Source: Bacteroidota bacterium (GTDB lineage Bacteria; Bacteroidota; Bacteroidia; Bacteroidales; FEN-979). From it: a stretch of DNA of 64,000 bases. The notes under the pieces were generated by a model that made no database searches, was not told the DNA's origin, and saw only the letters and a list, made by a program, of their open reading frames with translations. Within the stretch, counting starts at the first letter, position 1; each line of letters opens with the position of its first letter. A program made the translations under genes and the position numbers. Shown in pieces: positions 25,339-33,687 of this stretch. Where the stretch lies: positions 1-64,000 of the forward strand of contig JAPLDF010000038.1 in the NCBI GenBank assembly GCA_026391835.1. The letters are read 5' to 3'.

Positions 25339-26041
25339 GCAACTTACAATGTTCTTCCTGCTTCTGCTCCTGGCCATGCCGGTCAAGGTGTGCCTGCCTC
25401 AACAGGCGGATCCCGACCTGGCGCTTATGGAAGAGCCCGTTTCCAAAGAGACCAAATCGAAGAAGAAGGAGCAAAAGATCCTCGAGATGAACGAAAAGTT
25501 CCTCATAAGCCTGGGCATCAACCTGCTCAACGTGGCGCTGATCATCCTGTTCATCTATTACCCCAACTACCGGAAGCTCGACTATATCTTTACCTTCATC
25601 ATCTTCAACCTGGTGATCTTCCTGCTTACCTTCGTGCTGAAATATGTCAAACTCTCGGTAGGGGCGGCATTCGGGCTTTTTGCGGTATTCTCGATGCTGC
25701 GGTACCGCACCCAGGGGCTTTCGATGAAGGATCTCACCTACCTTTTCATCTTCATTTCGATGGGGGTCATCAGTGCCATCCAACTCGAATATTATGAACT
25801 GGCGATCATTCATGGCATCATCCTTACCAGCACCTTCGTTCTCGACGGGAATATCATCTTCAAGCGGGAACTCCTGAAGAGCATCCAGTACGAAAACATC
25901 GAGATGATCAAACCCGGCAACCATGAAGCCCTGATGGGTGACCTCCGGAACAGGACCGGCCTCAACATTCACCGGATCGTGATCGGAAAGATAAATTTTC
26001 TCAAGGACTCAGCTGTGATCAAGGTATACTATTATGACTAA
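25325..26041 (+). CDS. DUF4956 membrane protein
   Basis: 238 residues. A signal-like first helix is followed by a charged linker (SKETKSKKKEQKILEMNEKF), then about four closely spaced membrane helices (residues 60-165) with the family hallmark GAAFGLFAVFSMLRYRTQGLSMKDLTYLF. A soluble tail of about 70 residues follows. The family function is unknown. DUF4956 genes commonly sit next to VTC-domain and CotH genes, so a role as the membrane partner of the polymerase is inferred. The start overlaps the VTC stop by 14 bases and the stop overlaps the next start. Confidence 0.88.
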   Translation: MISAKQLTMFFLLLLLAMPVKVCLPQQADPDLALMEEPVSKETKSKKKEQKILEMNEKFLISLGINLLNVALIILFIYYPNYRKLDYIFTFIIFNLVIFLLTFVLKYVKLSVGAAFGLFAVFSMLRYRTQGLSMKDLTYLFIFISMGVISAIQLEYYELAIIHGIILTSTFVLDGNIIFKRELLKSIQYENIEMIKPGNHEALMGDLRNRTGLNIHRIVIGKINFLKDSAVIKVYYYD

Positions 26042-26708
26042 AAGGCCGGGATATCTTTTAATATTTTTCCTGGTCCTTGCAGGCAACACGCTCCGTTCGC
26101 AGGTGAACGACGCCCAGCTGTGGCTGAGCGCAAACCTGGAAAAGAAACTGACACCCGCCCTGTCGCTTGGGTTTACGGAGGAGATGCGGATGAACGAGAA
26201 CATCACCGAAGTGGGCACCATTTTCAGTGACCTTGGCCTCAGCTACCGGTTTCTGCAGCGATTCAAGGCCGGTGCATCATACCGTTTCACGATGAAGAGA
26301 AGGTATGACGACACATACAAATACCAGAACAGCTGGTATGTTGAAGGAAGTTACCGGGAAAAGCTGAAACCGGTCACGCTGGCCCTAAGGCTGCGCTACC
26401 AGTCAAGGTATGCCGAAGAACAGACCACCAAAAAGTCGGAAATCCCAAAGAACCACCTGCGGACAAAACTTACGGTGAAATATGACCTTCAGAAAAAATT
26501 CGAACCCTACCTGTATGCCGAAACATATTTCCGTACCGGTGTAACGGCAGCTTACTCATTCGATCAGCTCAGGCTGTGCGCAGGCATGGAGTATACCTTC
26601 AACCGGATGCACATGATCGACCTGCATTACCTGTTCTGCCGCGAATACAACGTGGTGAACCCCGAAACGGACTATGTGATCGGGATCGGATATTATTTTA
26701 CATTTTAA
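26034..26708 (+). CDS. DUF2490 outer-membrane beta-barrel protein
   Basis: 224 residues with a signal peptide (LLIFFLVLAGNTLRSQ). The mature chain consists of alternating amphipathic strands (LWLSANLEKKLTPALSLGFTEE, FKAGASYRF, LALRLRYQSRY, YVIGIGYYFTF) and ends in aromatic FTF, as expected for an outer-membrane barrel inserted by BAM. The start overlaps the DUF4956 stop by eight bases, so it belongs to the same operon. It probably offers an outer-membrane channel or anchor to the VTC/DUF4956 pathway (inference). Confidence 0.82.
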   Translation: MTKRPGYLLIFFLVLAGNTLRSQVNDAQLWLSANLEKKLTPALSLGFTEEMRMNENITEVGTIFSDLGLSYRFLQRFKAGASYRFTMKRRYDDTYKYQNSWYVEGSYREKLKPVTLALRLRYQSRYAEEQTTKKSEIPKNHLRTKLTVKYDLQKKFEPYLYAETYFRTGVTAAYSFDQLRLCAGMEYTFNRMHMIDLHYLFCREYNVVNPETDYVIGIGYYFTF

Positions 26709-26712
26709 CAAC

Positions 26713-27822
26713 ATGACACGATCTTTTTTAACCGGGAAGAAACTCAGGGTACTGCTGCACCTGGTGGTCTGGTCTGTACTGTTTATCCTCCCGGCCTACA
26801 TGCTCTATGGCAATTCGGCGCGCGACCGCTCTTTCATGATCGAAGTGTGGTTTCAGCTTGCCTGTTTCGCGGTCCTTTTTTACACGAGTTACAACCTGCT
26901 GGCCCCGCGTTTCTTTTTTACCGGGAAGAAAGTCATGTATTTCATCACTGCAGCCCTGATGATCATCATTTTTACGCTGTTCCTCGGGTTGTTGCATGAC
27001 CATTTCGTTCCCGATTTCAGGAGAGTCAACATGGAGCGCCAGCTTCCTTCAAAGACGGAATGGGAAACGGGCCGGCAGGGACTTCTCAGGCCTCCCCCCA
27101 ACGACAAGCTGCCTCCGCCGGTGCGGAACTGGCCGCTGTTCAACTTCCTGCTCTCCTCCTTTATGGTAACCGGGTTAAGCCTGGGCCTTCGGTTTTCGGA
27201 AAAACTCCAGCTCAACGAAAAGTTACGCAAAGAGGCGGAAAAAGAGAAACTGCATACCGAGCTTGCATTGCTGAAACACCAGATCAACCCGCATTTCCTG
27301 TTCAACACCCTGAACAGCATATACAGCCTTGCACTGATACAAAGCGACAAGACCGCCGAAGCGGTGATGATGCTGTCGGACATGATGCGGTATGTGATCC
27401 AGGATGTGGAGCACGAGACCGTGCCGCTTGAACTTGAACTTGAATATGTTGTGCATTATGTTGAACTGCAGAAGATGCGTCTGGCCGGCAACATAGATAT
27501 CCGGGTAAATATCGAAGGGGATCCCGGGCCATACATGATTCCGCCGATGATACTGGTTCCGTTTGTCGAGAACGCATTCAAATATGGCACCAGTTCCCAT
27601 GAAAATGCGGTGATCAGCATTGATCTGAAAATTGCCGGCGGGTTGCTTACGTTCAATGTTTCAAACCATGTATTTGCCGGCAGGGAAAAAGCCGAAACAT
27701 TCGGCATCGGCATCCAGAACACCCGGCAGCGGCTGAACCTGATGTACCCGGGGAGGCACAAGCTGGTACTGTCGAACACCGGAACAATCTTCATGGTAAA
27801 TCTCGAGATATCCCTGGCATGA
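26713..27822 (+). CDS. LytS/YehU-type sensor histidine kinase
   Basis: 369 residues. Four membrane helices (about residues 12-33, 45-62, 75-95 and 143-160) are joined by a Pro-rich loop outside helix 3. The His_kinase domain (PF06580) begins LLKHQINPHFLFNTLNSI, with the phospho-accepting His194, and the ATPase part has VPFVENAFKYG and the glycine box GIGIQNTRQRL. There is no periplasmic sensor domain of note. It starts only four bases after the DUF2490 stop and overlaps its response regulator, so the pair seems to be part of the envelope operon. Confidence 0.92.
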   Translation: MTRSFLTGKKLRVLLHLVVWSVLFILPAYMLYGNSARDRSFMIEVWFQLACFAVLFYTSYNLLAPRFFFTGKKVMYFITAALMIIIFTLFLGLLHDHFVPDFRRVNMERQLPSKTEWETGRQGLLRPPPNDKLPPPVRNWPLFNFLLSSFMVTGLSLGLRFSEKLQLNEKLRKEAEKEKLHTELALLKHQINPHFLFNTLNSIYSLALIQSDKTAEAVMMLSDMMRYVIQDVEHETVPLELELEYVVHYVELQKMRLAGNIDIRVNIEGDPGPYMIPPMILVPFVENAFKYGTSSHENAVISIDLKIAGGLLTFNVSNHVFAGREKAETFGIGIQNTRQRLNLMYPGRHKLVLSNTGTIFMVNLEISLA

Positions 27823-28520
27823 TGACCTGTATTGCTGTCGACGATGAGCCACTGGCACTGGAAGTGATCAGGAAATATGTTTCTGACACACCACTGGTAA
27901 GGCTTTTAAACACGTTCACCGATGCCATCCAGGCGTTGACCTTCCTCAAGTTGCAGCAGGTTGACCTGATCATCCTCGACATCCGGATGCCCGATATCAG
28001 CGGGATCCAGTTCCTGCAAAGCCTGAAAGAGCGCCCCATGGTGATCTTCACCACCGCCTACGCCGAATATGCTGTGAAGGGCTTTGAACTCGAAGCGGTT
28101 GATTACCTGGTAAAACCGATCAAATTCGAACGGTTTGAAAAAGCCCTGGAGAAGGCGGGGAAACTGATGGCCATGCGCCGGGCGGCTGCACTGGAGCCGG
28201 AAGAAGACTTCATGTGCGTGAAATCGGGTTATGGCACTGTGAAGGTCAGTTTTGGCGACATCCTCTATATCGAAGGGCTTGATGATTACATTAAAATTCA
28301 CTTCCTGGATGAAAAGAGACCCGTCCTCTCGCTCATGAGCCTGAAGAATGTCCTGGAAAAGCTGCCGGAAGGCCGGTTCATGCGGGTACACAGGAGTTTC
28401 ATCGTTTCGCTGAAAAACGTCAGGAGCGTCCGTAAAAAACACATCTTTCTCGAAACCATTAAAATACCGATCGGAGATACCTATGCAGAAGCAGTCCATT
28501 CCTGGCTTTCGGGATTATAA
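27819..28520 (+). CDS. LytTR-family response regulator
   Basis: 233 residues. The receiver domain (1-120) has the acidic pocket Asp8-Asp9, the phosphorylation site Asp54 (IILDIRMPDISG), Thr in FTTAYAEYAV and Lys in YLVKPIKFERF. Residues about 135-233 form a LytTR DNA-binding domain (VKVSFGDILYIEGLDDYIKI, FMRVHRSFIVSLKNV). The start overlaps the kinase stop (ATGATG over TGA). It is the cognate partner of the LytS-type kinase just upstream and probably acts on the CotH/VTC operon or on envelope genes (inference). Confidence 0.93.
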   Translation: MMTCIAVDDEPLALEVIRKYVSDTPLVRLLNTFTDAIQALTFLKLQQVDLIILDIRMPDISGIQFLQSLKERPMVIFTTAYAEYAVKGFELEAVDYLVKPIKFERFEKALEKAGKLMAMRRAAALEPEEDFMCVKSGYGTVKVSFGDILYIEGLDDYIKIHFLDEKRPVLSLMSLKNVLEKLPEGRFMRVHRSFIVSLKNVRSVRKKHIFLETIKIPIGDTYAEAVHSWLSGL

Positions 28521-28585
28521 TGCTACGAATACCCGTAGAATCCGCCTGTTTACCTATTCATTATCCAAACTCCATGTTTGCGGGG

Positions 28586-28593
28586 TAGTTTTG
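28586..28593 (+). promoter_or_regulatory. Probable -7 element before the hydrolase lipoprotein
   Basis: TAGTTTTG is a perfect TAnnTTTG box about 30 bases before the ATG at 28624. It suggests a separate transcription unit from the LytTR gene. Confidence 0.4.
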
Positions 28594-28623
28594 TGAAAAT
28601 TCCCGCTGTTAATCAAGTTGTCC

Positions 28624-29481
28624 ATGATAAAAAAACGAATCCCGAGTTTTCTTCAAGTCATTGTGGGGCTGCTACTGTGTTTCCTGGTCGCCGCTTCCGG
28701 GTGCCGCAAATCACCGCAGGCGGTTATCCCGTCATCCTACCAGGAAAAACTTGACCTGGCCTACGGAACCGACACCCTCCAGCGGTATGACCTGTTCCTG
28801 CCCGAAGGCCGCAGCGCGGATACCAAAATGATCCTGCTGATCCACGGGGGCGGATGGGTTACCGGCAATAAACGGGACTGCGATTATTATGCCCGGCAAT
28901 TTGCCGCAGCCGGGTTTGCCGCCATCTCCATGAACTACCGGCTTGCGAATGATTCGATCCATTACCGTCATATGCTTGCCGACATCGATTCAATGATCGC
29001 TTGCCTGTCGGAGAATGCTTCAGCCTGGGGTGTCGGGAGCAGCAGCATCGCCCTGTTCGGTTACAGTGCAGGCGGTCACCTAGCATTGCTCTATTCATCG
29101 TCGGGGAACAGGAAACAATCCATCAGTTCGGTGGTCTCCCTGGCAGGCCCCTCCAACGTACAGGATACCATGCTCTGGAAAACCCCTTACCTGCTCTGGG
29201 AGATCAAACTCATGGAAGGTGATACCTTGCCGGCAAACTGGTCGCAGGCAAACCCAATACACCTAATGAATGCCGGCAGCCCTCCCACCCTGCTCATCCA
29301 TGGCGTCTACGACAGTGTTGTTCCTGTTTCGCAATCGGTCAACCTGAACCAGGTGATGAAAGCTATAAATGCCCCTGTTCATATGCTGCTTCTCGACAAC
29401 GAAACCCACTATTTATCTTCAGGTGCAACCGCAACCATGCTTGAAGAGACGAAAACCTTTCTGAATGCGAATATGAAATAA
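28624..29481 (+). CDS. Lipoprotein alpha/beta hydrolase (esterase/lipase type)
   Basis: 285 residues. I use ATG 28624 because the two codons upstream begin with TTG. A lipoprotein signal (LLLCFLVAASGCRKS) anchors it to a membrane. The catalytic fold is that of hormone-sensitive-lipase-like esterases: oxyanion motif IHGGGWVTG, nucleophile elbow GYSAGG, acid in HGVYDSVVP and His in NETHYLSS. These hydrolyse acyl or carbamoyl esters of small molecules; the substrate cannot be told. It stands alone, with the thymidylate kinase gene 99 bases on. Confidence 0.88.
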   Translation: MIKKRIPSFLQVIVGLLLCFLVAASGCRKSPQAVIPSSYQEKLDLAYGTDTLQRYDLFLPEGRSADTKMILLIHGGGWVTGNKRDCDYYARQFAAAGFAAISMNYRLANDSIHYRHMLADIDSMIACLSENASAWGVGSSSIALFGYSAGGHLALLYSSSGNRKQSISSVVSLAGPSNVQDTMLWKTPYLLWEIKLMEGDTLPANWSQANPIHLMNAGSPPTLLIHGVYDSVVPVSQSVNLNQVMKAINAPVHMLLLDNETHYLSSGATATMLEETKTFLNANMK

Positions 29482-29580
29482 AATTAAAGTTTCCGAGAGC
29501 AGACAACCGTAAAACCTTTTTCCCAAAGATTCCCTGAAACCAGCCAATTCTAACACGATATTTATTAATATTGCGTTTAT

Positions 29581-30225
29581 ATGGAACTTAAGATGAAACG
29601 GAATTTATTTATCGCCTTTGAAGGTATCGACGGGAGCGGGAAAAGCACACAGGTTAAGCTGCTGGCGGAGAAATTAACAGAAGCAGGGCACCGGGTGTAT
29701 TCCACCGTGGAACCCACCGACAGCTACATCGGAACAATCATCAGGGACATTTTCAACCACAGAATTGAAGCCGACCACCGGACGATTGCGGGGCTTTTTG
29801 TTGCCGACCGGCTCGACCACCTGCTGAACAAGGCCAATGGCATCCTGAAAAAACTGGAAGATGGCTTTACGGTTATTACCGACAGGTACTACTTTTCGTC
29901 GTATGCATACCATGGCGCGCACATGTCGCTTGACTGGGTGATCGAAGCCAACTCGCTAAGCGCCGGCCTGCTCCGCCCCGATCTGAATATTTTCATCGAT
30001 ATCGCTCCCGAAACCGGCATGGACCGGATCAAAAGGGGCAGAAGTTCACTGGAACTGTTTGAAACCATTGAAAACCAGGTAAAGGTCCGGGCCAAGTATT
30101 TTGAAGCAATGGGGAAGCTGAAAGGGGCCGAGAAGATCTTTATAACCGACGGCAACCGCTCTCCCGAACTCATTGCTGCAGATATCTGGACCGAAATTTC
30201 AAAAATGGGTACTTCCGCTCTTTAA
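29581..30225 (+). CDS. tmk: Thymidylate kinase
   Basis: Cytoplasmic enzyme that phosphorylates dTMP to dTDP in the route to dTTP. 214 residues, normal length. The P-loop is FEGIDGSGKSTQ, the DR(Y) motif TDRYYFSSYAYHGA, and the lid region MDRIKRGRSSLELFE. The start may be ATG 29581 or the ATG four codons later (MKRNLFIAFEG), which fits the family just as well. Downstream lies a long GC-rich hairpin repeat that could end transcription between this gene and the convergent efflux operon. Confidence 0.95.
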   Translation: MELKMKRNLFIAFEGIDGSGKSTQVKLLAEKLTEAGHRVYSTVEPTDSYIGTIIRDIFNHRIEADHRTIAGLFVADRLDHLLNKANGILKKLEDGFTVITDRYYFSSYAYHGAHMSLDWVIEANSLSAGLLRPDLNIFIDIAPETGMDRIKRGRSSLELFETIENQVKVRAKYFEAMGKLKGAEKIFITDGNRSPELIAADIWTEISKMGTSAL

Positions 30226-30245
30226 CCTGACTCCCGGGCAAACCC

Positions 30246-30359
30246 ACTCTGCGGCCCTCTGCGCCTTCTCTGTGTTCTCAGCGGTAAAAAGAATTTAACC
30301 GCGGAGAAGGCGCAGAGGGCCGCGGAGAAGGCGCAGAGGGCCGCGGAGGGCAGCAGAGA
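30246..30359. repeat. GCGGAGAAGGCGCAGAGGGC hairpin repeat
   Basis: The left arm (30246-30283: CTCTGCGGCCCTCTGCGCCT) is matched by three tandem copies of GCGGAGAAGGCGCAGAGGGC-type units to 30359. A long, stable hairpin can form between the convergent tmk and ABC-permease genes. Non-coding. Confidence 0.8.
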
Positions 30360-30368
30360 TGTTGAGGG

Positions 30369-31589
30369 CTATTCGTACCTCAGTGCATCGATCGGGTTCA
30401 ACCCGGCGGCCTTTCGTGCCGGATACCAGCCAAAAAAGATGCCGATGGCCGAAGAGAAGAGGAATGACATGAGGATGGACTGAATGGTAATGGTCACCGG
30501 CCAGCTGAGGATGTTGGCGATGAGCTGTGAAACCAGCACGCCGAGCGTTACCCCGATAAAACCCCCGAGCAGGCTGATCAGCAGGGCTTCGATGAGAAAC
30601 TGGAGCAGCACATCCCGGCCGCGGGCGCCCACGCTCATCCTGATCCCGATCTCACGGGTGCGTTCGGTCACCGAAACCAGCATGATGTTCATGATCCCGA
30701 TGCCCCCCACAAGCAGCGAAATACTTGCGATGGTGGCCAGCAGGATGGTTAGGATCCCGGAAGTTGCCGTGGCCGCGGCAGCAATATCTGTCTGCGTACG
30801 GATGGTGAAATCGGCATCCTCGGATGGCCCGAGGTTGTGCTTGGCTTTCAGCACATCGGTGATCTCCTGCGACGCAACGGGGATAAGCGGTTCTGACTTT
30901 GCGGATGCCAGCATGCTCTGGATGTAGGTCACCGCCATGATCCGTTTCTGGACGGTGCTGAATGGTGCGATCACCATATCATCCTGGTCCTGGCCAAACG
31001 CATTCTGCCCTTTTTTCTCGGTGATGCCGACAATTTTAAAAGGAATTTTATTGATACGGATGAAGCTGCCAACCGGATCGGTATCGGCACCGAACAGGTT
31101 CGTGACCACGGTCTGGCCGATCACGCAAACTTTGGTGGCGCTGCGGTCATCGTTCATGGTAAAGAGATTTCCGCTCATCAGCTTGAGGTTCCTGATTTCA
31201 AAGTAATTCGGATAAACGCCGTATACGGAGGTGCGCCAGTTCATGTTGCCATTCACCAGCTGGCCGCTGCTGCGGACCTGCGGCGTGACATATGCCACCG
31301 ACGGACAGCGGTCGGAGATGGCCGTTACGTCATCGATCGTCATCTTCTGTGACGACCCTGCCTCCATGCGCACCCCGCCGGTGTTGCTTGCCTGCGGGAA
31401 GATCATGAGCACATTGGTGCCCAGGGTGGAGATCTGCGCCTGGATGCTTTGTTTCGACCCTTCCCCGATGGCCAGCATGGCGATAACGGAAGCCACGCCG
31501 ATTATAATCCCAAGCATGGTCAGGAAGGTGCGCATCTTGTTTTTGGCCAGCGAACGCAAGGCAGCCTTTAAAAGGTTTTTCAGCTTCAT
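30369..31589 (-). CDS. MacB-type ABC transporter permease
   Basis: 406 residues: one N-terminal helix (MLGIIIGVASVIAMLAIGEG), a large periplasmic MacB_PCD-type domain (residues about 45-260) and three C-terminal helices of the FtsX family (LLVGGIGIMNIMLVSVTERTREIGIRM is intact). It works as a mechanotransmission permease that drives efflux rather than substrate translocation across the inner membrane. It lacks the fused ATPase of E. coli MacB; the ATPase is the separate gene just upstream, overlapping by four bases. Part of an ATPase-permease-adaptor-channel set. Confidence 0.93.
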   Translation of the reverse strand: MKLKNLLKAALRSLAKNKMRTFLTMLGIIIGVASVIAMLAIGEGSKQSIQAQISTLGTNVLMIFPQASNTGGVRMEAGSSQKMTIDDVTAISDRCPSVAYVTPQVRSSGQLVNGNMNWRTSVYGVYPNYFEIRNLKLMSGNLFTMNDDRSATKVCVIGQTVVTNLFGADTDPVGSFIRINKIPFKIVGITEKKGQNAFGQDQDDMVIAPFSTVQKRIMAVTYIQSMLASAKSEPLIPVASQEITDVLKAKHNLGPSEDADFTIRTQTDIAAAATATSGILTILLATIASISLLVGGIGIMNIMLVSVTERTREIGIRMSVGARGRDVLLQFLIEALLISLLGGFIGVTLGVLVSQLIANILSWPVTITIQSILMSFLFSSAIGIFFGWYPARKAAGLNPIDALRYE

Positions 31590-32344
31590 ACTTCTTCCTC
31601 CTCCTCAGCCATTACGGGCATGTTCGCCAGCTCATAGGCGGCATTCCTCGGTTTTTCCACCTCTACGGCCCTGATGATCTTCCCGTCGCGGAAGGTGATG
31701 TTTCGCTTGGTATAAGCCGCAATATCGGACTCATGGGTTACAATCACGATGGTGATCCCTTTCTCGTTCAACTTCTGGAAAATGCCCATCACGTCAATAC
31801 TGGTGCGGGTATCCAGGTTGCCGGTAGGTTCATCGGCCAGGATCACAACCGGGTCGTTCACCAGGGAGCGTGCGATGGCCACCCGCTGCTGCTCGCCACC
31901 CGAAAGCTGGTTCGGGAAATGGTGGGCGCGGTCGGCAAGGCCAACAGCTTCCAGTGCATCCAGCGAACGTTCGCGCATCTCGCGGGAGGTGATCTTTTTA
32001 TTGTACATCAGCGGCAGTTCTACATTTTCGAGCGCCGAGGTCCGCGACAGCAGGTTAAACGACTGGAATACAAAACCGATCTTGCGGTTTCGCAGGTTGG
32101 CCAGCTGGTCTTTGGAGAGGCTGCTTACATCCACCCCGTCAAGCTGGTACTGGCCACGGGTAGGCACATCAAGGCACCCGATGATGTTCATGAAGGTGGA
32201 TTTGCCCGAGCCGCTTTTCCCCATGATGGCCACGAAGTCATCGTTCAGGATTTCGGCATTCACCCCGCGGAGGGCATGCACCTCGACATCCCCCATCTTG
32301 TAGATCTTTACCAGGGCCTTGACAGAAATGATTGCCTTGTTCAT
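31586..32344 (-). CDS. ABC transporter ATP-binding protein (MacB/LolD type)
   Basis: 252 residues from ATG 32344 (MNKAIISVKALVKIYKMGD); the longer frame to 32395 overlaps the adaptor gene. Walker A GKSGSGKST, signature LSGGEQQRVAIAR, Walker B VILADEPTGNLDTRTS and the H-loop VTHESDIAAYTKR are complete. The subfamily pattern matches ATPases that serve FtsX-like permeases. It starts one base after the adaptor stop and overlaps the permease start, so the three are co-translated. Confidence 0.94.
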   Translation of the reverse strand: MNKAIISVKALVKIYKMGDVEVHALRGVNAEILNDDFVAIMGKSGSGKSTFMNIIGCLDVPTRGQYQLDGVDVSSLSKDQLANLRNRKIGFVFQSFNLLSRTSALENVELPLMYNKKITSREMRERSLDALEAVGLADRAHHFPNQLSGGEQQRVAIARSLVNDPVVILADEPTGNLDTRTSIDVMGIFQKLNEKGITIVIVTHESDIAAYTKRNITFRDGKIIRAVEVEKPRNAAYELANMPVMAEEEEEV

Positions 32345-32345
32345 G

Positions 32346-33620
32346 TTAGCGTCCTCCCCTGCCGCCGGTGCCACCCCGCTGCATCGAGGGTGCAAATGGA
32401 TTTTGCTGCTGTTGCTGCTGACCGGCCTGGGTACTTTGCGGGCTGGTCATGCTGAGAACAACCTCCTGCCCTTCTTCTATTTTTCCACGGACTTCGGTAT
32501 TCAAGCCGTCGGTTACACCCAGGCGCACGCGGCGTGGTTTCAGGGAATCTCCGACCTTGATCCAGATCATACCGGAACTTCCCCGCCGGCGGACTTCACC
32601 TCCGCCGGAGCCTCCCGGGCGTCCTCCTCCTCCTCCCTTGCTCCACATTTCACGTCTCTTCTTAACCGAATCCGGAAGGTTCTTTTCCAGCGCATCGACG
32701 TATTCCTTGGGCGGACTGAACCGCAGGGCCGTGGCGGGCACTTTTAAAATGTCTTTCTCCTCCTGCACCATCACGGTAATGTTGGCGGTCATCCCGGGCA
32801 ACAACTTCAACTCCGGATTCGGAACATCAACGATCACGGTATAGTTGACCACATTCTGTGTCACGACCGGCTGAAGCCGCACCTGGCGCACCGTTCCGTC
32901 AAAGGTCATGTCGGGATAGGCATCCACTGTGAATTTCACGGTCTGGTCGACCAGTATTTTACCGATATCGCCCTCGTCGATGTTTGCCTGTACCTGCATC
33001 TTGGTAAGGTCGTTGGCAATGGTGAACATGGTGGGGGTGCTGAAGCTGGATGCTACCGTTTGCCCCACATCCACCGCCCGCGATACCACCACCCCTGATA
33101 TGGGTGCAATAATGGTGGCATACCGGAGATTGATCTTTGACCGGTTCAGTGCCGACTGGGCCGAGATGGCATTGGCAACGGCAGTCTCATAGGTGGTCAG
33201 CGCCAGGTCGTAATCGGCCTGGGCCATCACCTTTTGTTCGAACAATGTTTTTGTGCGGTCGAAGTCCCGTTTTGACTGGTTTACCTGGATATCAGCCTTT
33301 CTCAGGGAGGCCCTGGCATCATCAACGGCCTGCGCAAGCAGCGTGGTATCGAGCACGGCGATGACCTGTCCCTCCCTGACCACGGAATTGAAATCGACCA
33401 GGATTTTTTTAATGATCCCCGACACCTGGGTGCCAACCTGTACGGTCGTCACCGCCTGCAATGTGCCGCTCGCCCTGACGGTAACCTGGATGTCGCCTTT
33501 TTCAATTTTGGCGGTCCTGTATTCCACAGCTTCCGCCTTTTTCTTTCCGATGATCATCCATCCACCGATCCCCGCCGCAACCACCACCACCGCTAAAATA
33601 ACCCAATATGCCTTTTTCAT
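32346..33620 (-). CDS. MacA/HlyD-type periplasmic adaptor protein
   Basis: 424 residues from ATG 33620 (MKKAYWVILAVVVVAAGIGG). One N-terminal helix, then the lipoyl/barrel-sandwich part (VQVGTQVSGIIKKILVDFNS), an alpha-hairpin (ARASLRKADIQVNQSKRDFDRTKTLF) and a beta-barrel (MQVQANIDEGDIGKI). It bridges the inner-membrane ABC permease to the TolC-like channel. Oddities: a Gly/Arg-rich stretch (GGGGGRPGGSGGGEVRRRG) inside the membrane-proximal domain and a Gln-rich, Gly/Arg-rich C-terminal tail. Both are low complexity and likely disordered. Confidence 0.92.
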   Translation of the reverse strand: MKKAYWVILAVVVVAAGIGGWMIIGKKKAEAVEYRTAKIEKGDIQVTVRASGTLQAVTTVQVGTQVSGIIKKILVDFNSVVREGQVIAVLDTTLLAQAVDDARASLRKADIQVNQSKRDFDRTKTLFEQKVMAQADYDLALTTYETAVANAISAQSALNRSKINLRYATIIAPISGVVVSRAVDVGQTVASSFSTPTMFTIANDLTKMQVQANIDEGDIGKILVDQTVKFTVDAYPDMTFDGTVRQVRLQPVVTQNVVNYTVIVDVPNPELKLLPGMTANITVMVQEEKDILKVPATALRFSPPKEYVDALEKNLPDSVKKRREMWSKGGGGGRPGGSGGGEVRRRGSSGMIWIKVGDSLKPRRVRLGVTDGLNTEVRGKIEEGQEVVLSMTSPQSTQAGQQQQQQNPFAPSMQRGGTGGRGGR

Positions 33621-33645
33621 AAACTTCATCTTGTTAACTATCAAC

Positions 33646-33687
33646 TTAAATCGTAAATCGTAAATCGTAAATCGTAAATCGTAAATT
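33646..33687. repeat. TAAATCG tandem repeat
   Basis: Six near-exact copies of the 7-mer TAAATCG lie between the adaptor and TolC genes. The complementary form (ATTTACGATTTACG) is found at 44239-44275 before pstB. Non-coding. Confidence 0.75.

Noticed and set aside
33646-33687. Possible plasmid-type replication iterons (TAAATCG run)
   Set aside because: No replication protein or DnaA box nearby; the same 7-base run recurs in another operon spacer, so it belongs to the repeat background.
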